From CAZQYC01 sp964597495 (GTDB taxonomy: Bacteria; Pseudomonadota; Gammaproteobacteria; Steroidobacterales; Steroidobacteraceae), in contig CAZQYC010000138.1 in NCBI GenBank assembly GCA_964597495.1, forward strand, positions 1-7,796: DNA of 7,796 nucleotides, written 5' to 3'. The notes under the pieces are model-generated. The model worked only from the letters and a program-made list of their open reading frames with translations. It was not told the origin of the DNA and ran no database searches. The position numbers and the translations under genes are program-made. Below, in pieces: positions 1 to 5,868 of this stretch (within the stretch, counting starts at the first letter, position 1; each line of letters opens with the position of its first letter).

Positions 1-55
1 AGAACTGTAGCTTCCCAAGCTACTAGCGTGGGTTCGATTCCCATCACCCGCTCCA
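1..55 (+). tRNA. tRNA-Gly (anticodon CCC), 3' part only
   Basis: This is the 3' portion of a glycine tRNA; its 5' part lies before the window. Visible parts are the end of the D arm (1-5), an anticodon stem GTAGC/GCTAC (7-11 with 19-23), a seven-base loop TTCCCAA with anticodon CCC at 14-16, a four-base variable loop (24-27), a T arm with loop TTCGATT (33-39) and stem 28-32/40-44, the acceptor 3' strand CACCCGC (45-51), discriminator T (52) and an encoded CCA (53-55). CCC reads the glycine codon GGG. The acceptor strand and T discriminator match bacterial tRNA-Gly. No factor-independent terminator is visible before the next gene. Confidence 0.95.
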
Positions 56-123
56 ACCTCTGATGTCACCCGGGCCCAGCGGCATTCAAGAGCGACCGAT
101 CTGGGAGTTGCGCTCCAAATACA

Positions 124-1278
124 ATGCAAACCACGGCGCTAATTCGCTATTTCTTGATTCCGCTCCGCACCTCGCCTCTGCTGCTGATGGGGAGTTTTGT
201 GGTACTGCTGGCGCTGGGATTGCGAGCGGGCCTATTGGGTCTGCCACTGCTCATCATCGTGGTGTCGTGGTTTTTCAAGTATTCGTTCGTGCTCCTCGAT
301 TCCATCGTGGAGGGGAGGAGAGAGCCACCCGTATTGTCGTTGGAGATGGTGAATCCGGTGGAGCAGCGGCCGCTCGGAATGCTATGCGCCATTGGGGCTT
401 TCTACTGGCTCACATTGCGAATCGAACCTGCGGTGGGGTCCGCCGCCGTTCATGCGCTTCAAATCGGCGGCTTGCTCCTTTTGCCGGCAATGGTTGCAGT
501 GACGAGCATCACCGGTAGATTTTTTGCGGCTTTCAATCCCGCCGCGGTGTTTGCTGTGGTAGCACGGGCGCCATCGGCGTATGCGACGTTGTTGGCCTGC
601 ATCGGCGCTCTGTGGTCAATTCCGTATCTTTCGATTCGGTATGCAATTACTTGGGCCGTGCCAGGAGCGTTCGTCAGCGAGTCGGCTTCTATTCCGATTC
701 TTTTGTTGTATGCCCTCGCGATGTATTTGTGGTTGGCAATGTGCGCATGCATAGGAGGCTTGATCTACGAGCACCGCGAACAAATCGGCTATGAGCCCAA
801 CGAATCGCCGGAGCGCAGTGAAGCGCGCAGTAATGCGGAACTGGAGCGCGAACGCGACAAGATCATGGACGGAATTTTCGCGGAATACCGCGGTCATGCA
901 CTGACGAATGCCGGTGCAAGCGTCCGAAAGATCATCGATGGGTCGCACACGCCGCTCACGGAGTTTCGCTGGTTGTATGCGCGCGCGGCCAAGTGGCCCG
1001 ATCCACGATTGGCCGGTTACCTAGTGCAGCACTGTCTTCCGACGTTGCTGCAAGCGCGCGCCAACGGTGAAGCTCTCGATCTGGTTCGTGAGCGTCTGCG
1101 AGTCGATCCGACCTTTCGTCCCGCTTCGGCGGCACACGTACTTCAAATGGTGGCGCTGGCGCGGGATGGCGGGGACAAGTCCACAGCCAGGCAGTTGTTA
1201 AGGGATTTCGAAGCGCGATTTCCTGGCGATCCCGCCGTGCCGCTGGCTGCCAAGTTAAACGCCGACATTGCACGCTAG
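124..1278 (+). CDS. Polytopic inner-membrane protein with C-terminal TPR-like helical domain, function unknown
   Basis: A 384-residue protein I cannot assign to a named family with certainty. The first ~215 residues are strongly hydrophobic, with about five or six membrane segments (roughly 20-50, which may be one or two segments, then 84-101, 108-128, 150-170 and 188-215). Residues 216-265 form a charged linker rich in Glu and Arg. Residues ~275-384 are soluble, with paired amphipathic helices and phrases such as ARQLLRDFEARFPGDP, typical of TPR/Sel1-like repeats. By inference the tail is a cytoplasmic protein-interaction domain on a membrane anchor. ATG 124 is the only usable start: an in-frame TGA lies at 61-63 with no ATG or GTG between. 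No strong Shine-Dalgarno is seen. It starts 68 bases after the tRNA and ends 23 bases from the stop of the convergent next gene. Confidence 0.8.
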   Translation: MQTTALIRYFLIPLRTSPLLLMGSFVVLLALGLRAGLLGLPLLIIVVSWFFKYSFVLLDSIVEGRREPPVLSLEMVNPVEQRPLGMLCAIGAFYWLTLRIEPAVGSAAVHALQIGGLLLLPAMVAVTSITGRFFAAFNPAAVFAVVARAPSAYATLLACIGALWSIPYLSIRYAITWAVPGAFVSESASIPILLLYALAMYLWLAMCACIGGLIYEHREQIGYEPNESPERSEARSNAELERERDKIMDGIFAEYRGHALTNAGASVRKIIDGSHTPLTEFRWLYARAAKWPDPRLAGYLVQHCLPTLLQARANGEALDLVRERLRVDPTFRPASAAHVLQMVALARDGGDKSTARQLLRDFEARFPGDPAVPLAAKLNADIAR

Positions 1279-1301
1279 CCGCAACGAGGATGAGCCAGCT
1301 T

Positions 1302-2644
1302 CTAAGCTGCGCAGATGATGTAAAGCTTTCCCGAGATCGGATAGCGAAGATTGCGGCCGTGCAGTCGGTAGTGCACGGGAATTTTATGTCCGGCCGCCGT
1401 CGAATCCACAACCACTTGCAGCGGTTGCCGAAAGGCGGTGATGCGCTGCCGTGCTGGAATTTTCTCGTAGTTCTCGCTGACTCGAATCACGTCGCGAGTG
1501 ATTTCCACATGCGGCTTACCGTGCATTGTCCCGGATGCGTTCGTCGACAGCGCCGCGGAAGCGTGCGTGTCCGAGACGGTCAATCCCACGTTCGAGGGAA
1601 TATGCACGACGAGCGATGCGCAATCGATGTCGCAATCGCCGTCCAATACCAATTGCAAATTGATCGCATGAGCTTGCTGCTCGGCGCGAAAATGTGCGTC
1701 GGCGGTACGGAATGTTTCTTCGACCCTGGCCAGTTCGAGACGCAGTGTGGTGATGCCCTTGTCTGCATAGGCTGCATCGCAGCCCATGATCCGTGCCTGC
1801 GACAGTCGCCCGATATAGGTCATCTCGCTGGAAGCGGTTGCCATTGCCAATTGCCGTGCGTCGATGAGCGCGGCGATCTTGTCGGCCGCGATCTTCGACG
1901 GCAGTTGCGCGGCGTTTGCGGTTTGGAGGCGAATGAATTCCGACGGGGCCTCGCCTGCAAACTGCACGCGGACTCGGCCGTCGTAGAGCGGGCCGACGAG
2001 CCTCTCGGCGTATAGTTTGTCGAGCTCGCTGCGCCGCATGCGCACCGAATGATTGCGCCGGCGTGTCCATAGATCTCCCACNNNNNNNNNNNNNNNNNNN
2101 NNNNNNNNNNNNNNNNNNNNNNNNNNNNNNNNNNNNNNNNNNNNNNNNNNNNNNNNNNNNNNNNNNNNNNNNNNNNNNNNNCGCTGCGCCGCATGCGCAC
2201 CGAATGATTGCGCCGGCGTGTCCATAGATCTCCCACTTGAGTTACCGGGGCAGCGTCCTTCCGGACGAAATACGGCGCGTCTTCGCAACCTTCGATGAAG
2301 AGTACGCCGAGCGATTTCGAACTCATTCGCCAGCGGGTATAACGCAAATGCAATTGCGGTTCGAGATATTTGGCCAAGACACGTTCGAGCTTTGCGCCGA
2401 CGACATGGTCGGTCTCGGTGAGACCATGAACTTCACAACGTCCGTTGTGCTGCGTGATGCCGAACACCACGAGTCGCGGGCTGCGCACGCTTAGGTTGGC
2501 CAGTGCGGCAACGTCGCGAACGATCTCGCCGAGAGCGTTCGAGTCCTGAGCGCTTGAACACATGGTGGGCCGCACCACGATGGAAGCGTGTTCCGTTCCA
2601 CTCAGGATCAGTTCTTCAAGCTGTCGCAATCCCGGGTTACGCAT
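1302..2644 (-). CDS. AlbA_2/Schlafen-type putative nucleic-acid-binding protein, interrupted by an assembly gap
   Basis: Reads leftward from ATG at 2644 to TAG at 1302-1304. As deposited it is split into two frames by 100 N plus a duplicated 55 bases. Removing these 155 bases leaves 1188 bases, exactly 396 codons (395 residues plus stop), without internal stop. Residues 1-155 fit the AlbA_2 (Schlafen AAA-4/AlbA) fold often annotated as 'ATP-binding' or 'RNA-binding domain' protein: GEIVRDVAALAN (39-50), a VVFGITQ strand (59-65), SLGVLFIEG (111-119), APYFVRKD (123-130) and GDLWTRRRNHSVRM (138-151), the last matching the family's G-x-x-x-x-R-x-G-x-x-x-x-A-like end. Residues ~190-275 are helical and possibly coiled coil; 276-395 look beta-rich and are unfamiliar. 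Family members are thought to bind DNA or RNA, but the role here is unknown. The start lies 37 bases from the hairpin element at 2682. Confidence 0.8.
2027..2081 (+). repeat. Left copy of an exact 55-base duplication flanking the gap
   Basis: Identical base for base to 2182-2236, beginning CGCTGCGCCGCATGCG and ending AGATCTCCCAC. Both copies encode the same AlbA_2 residues on the minus strand (about 137-154 of the merged protein). The copy ends exactly at the first N. This is an assembly artefact, not a biological repeat. Confidence 0.95.
2082..2181. other. Run of 100 N: artificial scaffold gap
   Basis: Exactly 100 undetermined bases. The flanks carry the same 55 bases (2027-2081 and 2182-2236), so the true contig ends overlap and the gap most likely has no missing sequence. 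It sits inside the minus-strand AlbA_2 gene and creates an apparent frameshift. Confidence 0.95.
2182..2236 (+). repeat. Right copy of the exact 55-base duplication flanking the gap
   Basis: Begins immediately after the last N and repeats 2027-2081 exactly. A shared end of exactly 55 bases is what a de Bruijn assembler with k=55 leaves between neighbouring contigs. Merging the two copies restores the reading frame of the AlbA_2 gene. Confidence 0.95.
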
Positions 2645-2681
2645 CTGCCGGCCTGTCTCATCGAAACTCGCAAATCGGGAC

Positions 2682-2708
2682 CTAGCAGCTTGTTGAACAG
2701 GCTGCTAG
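2682..2708. repeat. Hairpin 1: 13-base near-palindrome containing the left terminal repeat
   Basis: Arms 2682-2694 and 2696-2708 are complementary around a single central G (2695), with one G-T wobble and twelve Watson-Crick pairs. The left arm is also the left terminal repeat of the element. Confidence 0.9.
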
Positions 2709-2711
2709 CTC

Positions 2712-2727
2712 GGGCCAAGGATGGCCC
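2712..2727. repeat. Hairpin 2: GGGCCA / TGGCCC with AGGA loop
   Basis: A perfect six-base stem (2712-2717 with 2722-2727) around a four-base purine loop. It starts four bases after hairpin 1 ends. Confidence 0.85.
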
Positions 2728-2730
2728 AGT

Positions 2731-2761
2731 GAAATCATGCACATTCTATGTGCTTGATTTC
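2731..2761. repeat. Hairpin 3: 14-base stem with one mismatch and TCT loop
   Basis: Arms GAAATCATGCACAT (2731-2744) and ATGTGCTTGATTTC (2748-2761) pair with one T-T mismatch (2738 with 2754) around a three-base loop. This is the longest stem of the array and is AT-rich compared with the surrounding genes. Confidence 0.9.
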
Positions 2762-2770
2762 GGGAGCGCC

Positions 2771-2789
2771 GCGAAAACCACGTTTTCGC
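2771..2789. repeat. Hairpin 4: perfect GCGAAAAC / GTTTTCGC with CAC loop
   Basis: A perfect eight-base stem (2771-2778 with 2782-2789) around CAC. No T tract follows on either strand that would make it a standard intrinsic terminator. Confidence 0.9.
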
Positions 2790-2796
2790 AAGCGAC

Positions 2797-2828
2797 GTTG
2801 AAAAAGTGATAGGAGATCCTTTTTCAAC
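2797..2828. repeat. Hairpin 5: perfect GTTGAAAAAG / CTTTTTCAAC, 12-base loop
   Basis: A perfect ten-base stem (2797-2806 with 2819-2828). The loop could form an extra GAT/ATC mini-stem (2808-2810 with 2816-2818). The right arm is part of the right terminal repeat of the element. The loop contains AGGAG (2811-2815), which resembles a ribosome-binding site, but no start codon lies at a usable distance. Confidence 0.9.
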
Positions 2829-2837
2829 ACGCTATTA

Positions 2838-2924
2838 GTGTGCTTCGTAATCGCCGGTGTCGCCACGATGCTGGTCACAGGGCAGACGTTCGCCGCCGAC
2901 TCGATGCGCCATACCCCTAAATGA
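2838..2924 (+). pseudogene. Signal-peptide-like 28-codon remnant
   Basis: Reading from GTG 2838 to TGA 2922-2924 gives 28 residues: a hydrophobic core (FVIAGVATMLVTG), then QTFA followed by ADSMRHTPK and the stop. TFA|ADS resembles a type I signal-peptidase site, so this looks like the start of a small exported protein whose mature part is lost. The frame stays open leftward into the hairpin element to TGA at 2799-2801, adding residues NTLL to the hydrophobic core, but without ATG and with AGGAG too far (22 bases) from the GTG. I infer that the original start was removed or replaced when the element inserted. The ADSM start of the mature part recalls small periplasmic Met/Lys/Asp-rich proteins, but this is too short to assign. 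It may be a chance frame. Confidence 0.35.
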
Positions 2925-3072
2925 GTGAGCACGAAGTCGGAGTTTTAAGGCGCGCAGCTCAAGAAGCTCCGTGACTTGACGATGAAGATTACGAGCGAGT
3001 GTTTGCGCCCGCGGCAGCCTGTGCTTATGTCGTAGTGCTTTTTCTTCTCAATCTTCATTTGCGCCCCTCGAT
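2925..3072. other. Non-coding leader upstream of the LOV hybrid kinase
   Basis: No gene of convincing length is visible. A nine-base inverted repeat, ATGAAGATT (2982-2990) and AATCTTCAT (3050-3058), extended by GAG/CTC after a two-base AC bulge, could pair across a ~56-base loop just before the kinase start. A TTGACG at 2976-2981 resembles a -35 box, but 17 bases on there is no recognisable -10. The promoter of the kinase operon is presumably here or within the hairpin element, but I cannot place it. Confidence 0.4.
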
Positions 3073-5868
3073 GTGACGAGCGGCGCCGGGACCTTTCGAG
3101 CGCCAACTATGTTAACCGCGGAGATCGCTTTGCTAGCCGAGGTTAACGGCGAATCCGACGCGGCGGCGGGCATGGATTCCCTGCTAGTGGCGGCGCTCGA
3201 TACTGCGGCCACCGGACTGGTCATCGCCGATGCTCGCATCGCCGGCTTTCCGATCGTATATGCGAATGCCGCGTTCGAATTCTTAAGCGGATATTCGCGC
3301 AAGGAAATTCTCGGGAGCGATTGTGCCTTTCTGCAAGGCGAGCAAACCGACGTGGAGACTGGCGCACAATTCGTCATGGCTCTGCGTACGGCTCGCGAGT
3401 TCAACGGCGATCTTGTCAACTATCGAAAAGATGGGACGTCCTTCTGGAATCGCGTCCAATTGCGCGTATTGCGCGACGGCAGCGGCGCGGCGCGCCATTT
3501 CGTAATCACTCAAGAAGACATCAGCGAGCGACGGCGGGTGCGCGAACGGCTTCGCGCAAGCGAGGCGCGCTTGGAGCTCGCCATGTCGTCGAGCGAATTG
3601 GCGATGTGGGACTGGAATGTCGTAACCGGCGAGGTGTACTACAACAATCAATGGCAGCTGCTGTTGGAGATTCCTTCCGAAGAGCTGCTGCTGCGCGACT
3701 CGCTATCTGCCCGCTTGGTTTTACCGGCCGACGACGCATCCATTTTTGCGGATCTGGAAAAACACCTGACCGGCGAAACGCCGTATTTCGAGCGCGAGTA
3801 TCCGATTAAAACGGCTTCAGGTCGAACCAAGTGGGTTGTGGCGCGCGCCAGCGTCGTGGAGCGCGATGCGCAAGGCCGTGCGCGGCGCGCGATTGGCGTA
3901 CTGCGTGATGTGTCTGCGCGTCGTGAAAGTTTGCGCGGGATCGAAGAAGCTCACAAACGTTGGGAGCGCGCCGTTGCCGGCACGTCGGACGGGTTGTTCG
4001 ACTGGGACTTGGAGACCGGTTACGTTTGGTACGCGCCGCGTTTTCGCGAGATGCTCGGCTACGACGAACGCAAGAGCGAGCAGGACTTCCCGAACACGTT
4101 CGCGACGTTCCAGCGCGCCATCCACGAAGCGGATCGTATGGAAGTCCTGGCGCGGATCCGAAATCATCTGGAACAACGCGCTCCCCTTGAGCTTCGTTGC
4201 CGTCTCGCAAGCAAATCCGGAACGCATCGCTGGTTCCTTTTGTGCGGCAATGCCGAACGCGATGCGGCCGGTCGTCCCCGGCGACTCTCCGGTTCGATTC
4301 GCGACATCGAAACGCAGATCGGCGCCGAGCTGGCCATACGGCGCAGCGAAGAGTTTTACTCGACCGTTTTAAACGCGCTGCCGCTGACGGTCGCCTATGT
4401 GGACGGCGAAGAGCGCATTCTCTACGCAAATCGTGCTTGCGGCGTTTTTTTCGGGCGCGATGTCGACCATATTCGCGGCTCACTGATGCGCGAGGCGATA
4501 ACTACCGATTTATACGTGCAACTCTCGGCGCGGTTGTCGCTTGCCTTCAAAGGGCAGCAGGTTGACTGTCAATTGCAGGCTCTCGATAGCAAGAATCAAC
4601 CGATGGATATCGACCTCTCCTTTTTGCCGCATAGCGACGACGATCGAAGCGTACAAGGATGCTTTGTGCTTGCGCGTAACGTCACCGCTCGTCTGCGACT
4701 TGAAGCCGAGTTGCGGCAAAGCCAGAAGATGGATGCAATCGGCAAGCTGACAGGAGGGGTCGCGCATGACTTCAATAACTTGCTGTCGGTCGTCATCGGC
4801 AACGCACAGTTGTTGACGCGTACGTTGAAAGAAAGCCCGCGTCTCTTTAAGCAAGCGGAGACTGTGTTGCGCGCCGCGATGCGCGGCGCGGAATTGACGC
4901 GGCGATTGTTGAGTTTCGCTCGTCAGCAAAGTGCCGCGCCGCAAGTCGTGCAAATCAATGCGCTGCTCGGCAGCATGTACGAGTTGTTGAAGCGTACCCT
5001 GCCCGGCGACGTCGAGCTGCGGCTGGAACTTGCGGAGGGCGTCCACGCCGCCAAGATCGATCCCGGGCAATTGGAAAATGCCGTGCTCAATCTGGTCATT
5101 AACGCTCGCGATGCGATGCCCCGTGGTGGGCAGATTGAGATTCGCTCGGAAAATGCAGTGATTGCAGCACCCAAAACGATGGACGGTCCTGTGCCTGGCG
5201 AGTACTCGATGGTCAGCGTCGTCGACAACGGCGCTGGAATGTCTGCGGATGTATTGAAGCGCGCATTCGAGCCGTTCTTTACGACCAAGGAATCGGGCAA
5301 AGGCAGCGGACTTGGTTTGGCCATGGTCTATGGTTTCGTCAAGCAGATGGGTGGCCATGTCTCGATCGATTCCTCGCCCGGTGCGGGCACGACAGTGCGG
5401 ATGTATTTTCCGCGCACGTCGGAAATCGTGCAGCCGGCCGACGACGGCGTCGTTCCTGCGGAACTCCCAAGGGGATCGGAAAGTATTCTAGTCGTGGATG
5501 ACAATGCGGACGTTCGTGCAACGGCTGTCGAGATGCTGAGCAGTCTGGGTTATCGAGTCTACGCAGCCGGCGCGGGGACCGAAGCGCTGGAGCTTGCGGC
5601 GCTGCATCCGGAAATTTCGCTGTTGTTTTCGGATCTGATGTTGCCGGGTGGAATGTCATCGGTGGCATTACTGCGTCAATTGCGTCTTGCTCATCCGCAT
5701 GTCAAGGAGCTGTTCACTTCGGGATTCAGCGACAGCGTGATCGCTCATCGCTCGATGCTCGATGGTTCCATCGATGTCATGCCCAAACCGTATCAATTGA
5801 ACGATCTCGCGCGGCGCGTGCGTGCAGCGCTCGACGGTGCCGAGGAGAAAGTCCGTGTCAAACTCTAA
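3073..5868 (+). CDS. LOV-PAS-PAS-PAS hybrid sensor histidine kinase with C-terminal receiver
   Basis: A 931-residue soluble, presumably cytoplasmic kinase with no membrane segment. Residues ~41-153 are a LOV domain: YANAAFEFLSGYSRKEILG, then GSDCAFLQG with the photoactive Cys84, Gln88, NYRKDG (Asn116), FWN (Asn126) and Gln147. The family binds flavin and forms a Cys adduct in blue light. Three further PAS domains lie at ~164-284, ~295-414 (both PAS_3-like) and ~425-540 (PAS_4-like). HisKA carries GGVAHDFNNL with phospho-acceptor His565. HATPase has the N box (Asn677), DNGAGM (718-723), FEPFFTTK (732-739) and GSGLGLA (744-750). The receiver (~803-920) has Asp809/810, phospho-acceptor Asp854, Thr882 and Lys905. 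GTG 3073 is the first start after an in-frame stop but has no Shine-Dalgarno; ATG 3109 or 3172 could be the true start, all before the LOV core. It overlaps the downstream REC-EAL gene by 14 bases. The LOV domain lacks both usual FMN-phosphate arginines (Ala85, Val101). Confidence 0.92.
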   Translation: MTSGAGTFRAPTMLTAEIALLAEVNGESDAAAGMDSLLVAALDTAATGLVIADARIAGFPIVYANAAFEFLSGYSRKEILGSDCAFLQGEQTDVETGAQFVMALRTAREFNGDLVNYRKDGTSFWNRVQLRVLRDGSGAARHFVITQEDISERRRVRERLRASEARLELAMSSSELAMWDWNVVTGEVYYNNQWQLLLEIPSEELLLRDSLSARLVLPADDASIFADLEKHLTGETPYFEREYPIKTASGRTKWVVARASVVERDAQGRARRAIGVLRDVSARRESLRGIEEAHKRWERAVAGTSDGLFDWDLETGYVWYAPRFREMLGYDERKSEQDFPNTFATFQRAIHEADRMEVLARIRNHLEQRAPLELRCRLASKSGTHRWFLLCGNAERDAAGRPRRLSGSIRDIETQIGAELAIRRSEEFYSTVLNALPLTVAYVDGEERILYANRACGVFFGRDVDHIRGSLMREAITTDLYVQLSARLSLAFKGQQVDCQLQALDSKNQPMDIDLSFLPHSDDDRSVQGCFVLARNVTARLRLEAELRQSQKMDAIGKLTGGVAHDFNNLLSVVIGNAQLLTRTLKESPRLFKQAETVLRAAMRGAELTRRLLSFARQQSAAPQVVQINALLGSMYELLKRTLPGDVELRLELAEGVHAAKIDPGQLENAVLNLVINARDAMPRGGQIEIRSENAVIAAPKTMDGPVPGEYSMVSVVDNGAGMSADVLKRAFEPFFTTKESGKGSGLGLAMVYGFVKQMGGHVSIDSSPGAGTTVRMYFPRTSEIVQPADDGVVPAELPRGSESILVVDDNADVRATAVEMLSSLGYRVYAAGAGTEALELAALHPEISLLFSDLMLPGGMSSVALLRQLRLAHPHVKELFTSGFSDSVIAHRSMLDGSIDVMPKPYQLNDLARRVRAALDGAEEKVRVKL
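5843..5847 (+). promoter_or_regulatory. Ribosome-binding site AGGAG that decides the REC-EAL start
   Basis: AGGAG at 5843-5847 lies seven bases before GTG 5855, inside the last codons of the kinase gene. It supports GTG 5855 over the in-frame GTG codons at 5822 and 5837, and it implies translational coupling with the kinase. Confidence 0.75.

Larger units (their letters stand above)
2682..2838. mobile_element. Putative MITE-like element: five tandem hairpins inside imperfect terminal inverted repeats
   Basis: A 157-base non-coding block with almost no unpaired sequence. Its left end reads CTAGCAGCTTGTTGAACAGG (2682-2701). The reverse complement of its right end begins CTAATAGCGTGTTGAAAA (from 2838 inward). 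The first 20 positions of the two ends match at about 16. Five stem-loops follow each other between these ends. Size, terminal inverted repeats, lack of coding capacity and intergenic location fit a miniature inverted-repeat element mobilised in trans by an insertion-sequence transposase. I see no clear target-site duplication and cannot name the parent element. Alternative readings are a REP/BIME-like extragenic repeat or a structured RNA. It lies 37 bases from the start of the AlbA_2 gene and abuts a broken signal-peptide frame on the right. Confidence 0.55.

Noticed and set aside
1296..1309. Palindrome CAGCTT-CT-AAGCTG at the stop of the AlbA_2 gene as a shared terminator
   Set aside because: The stem is only six bases with an impossible two-base loop, overlaps the stop codon and has no T tract on either strand.
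1290..2015. Plus-strand open frame of 241 codons after the membrane-protein gene
   Set aside because: It is antisense to the AlbA_2 gene. The minus-strand translation shows family motifs and continues across the gap, whereas this one shows none.
2082..2181. Possible real frameshift or pseudogene in the AlbA_2 gene
   Set aside because: The break coincides exactly with the N run and duplicated ends. Removing 155 bases restores a full frame, so the break is an assembly artefact.
2682..2838. CRISPR array or intrinsic terminator cluster
   Set aside because: The hairpins differ in sequence and there is no regular repeat-spacer spacing, so it is not CRISPR. No stem is followed by a T tract in the right position for a terminator.
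2976..3004. Sigma-70 promoter starting at TTGACG
   Set aside because: No acceptable -10 hexamer lies 16-18 bases downstream; the match is limited to the -35 half.
2982..3033. Small frame starting MKITSECL upstream of the kinase
   Set aside because: It has only 17 codons, no ribosome-binding site and no recognisable features.
4510..5358. Long open frame of 282 codons on the minus strand
   Set aside because: It lies wholly inside the LOV kinase gene, opposite clear HisKA and HATPase motifs. Its translation has no recognisable domain, so it is a shadow of GC-rich coding sequence.
5822..5854. Earlier GTG starts (5822, 5837) for the REC-EAL gene
   Set aside because: They lack a ribosome-binding site and add a basic stretch absent from receiver domains, while GTG 5855 has AGGAG at seven bases.
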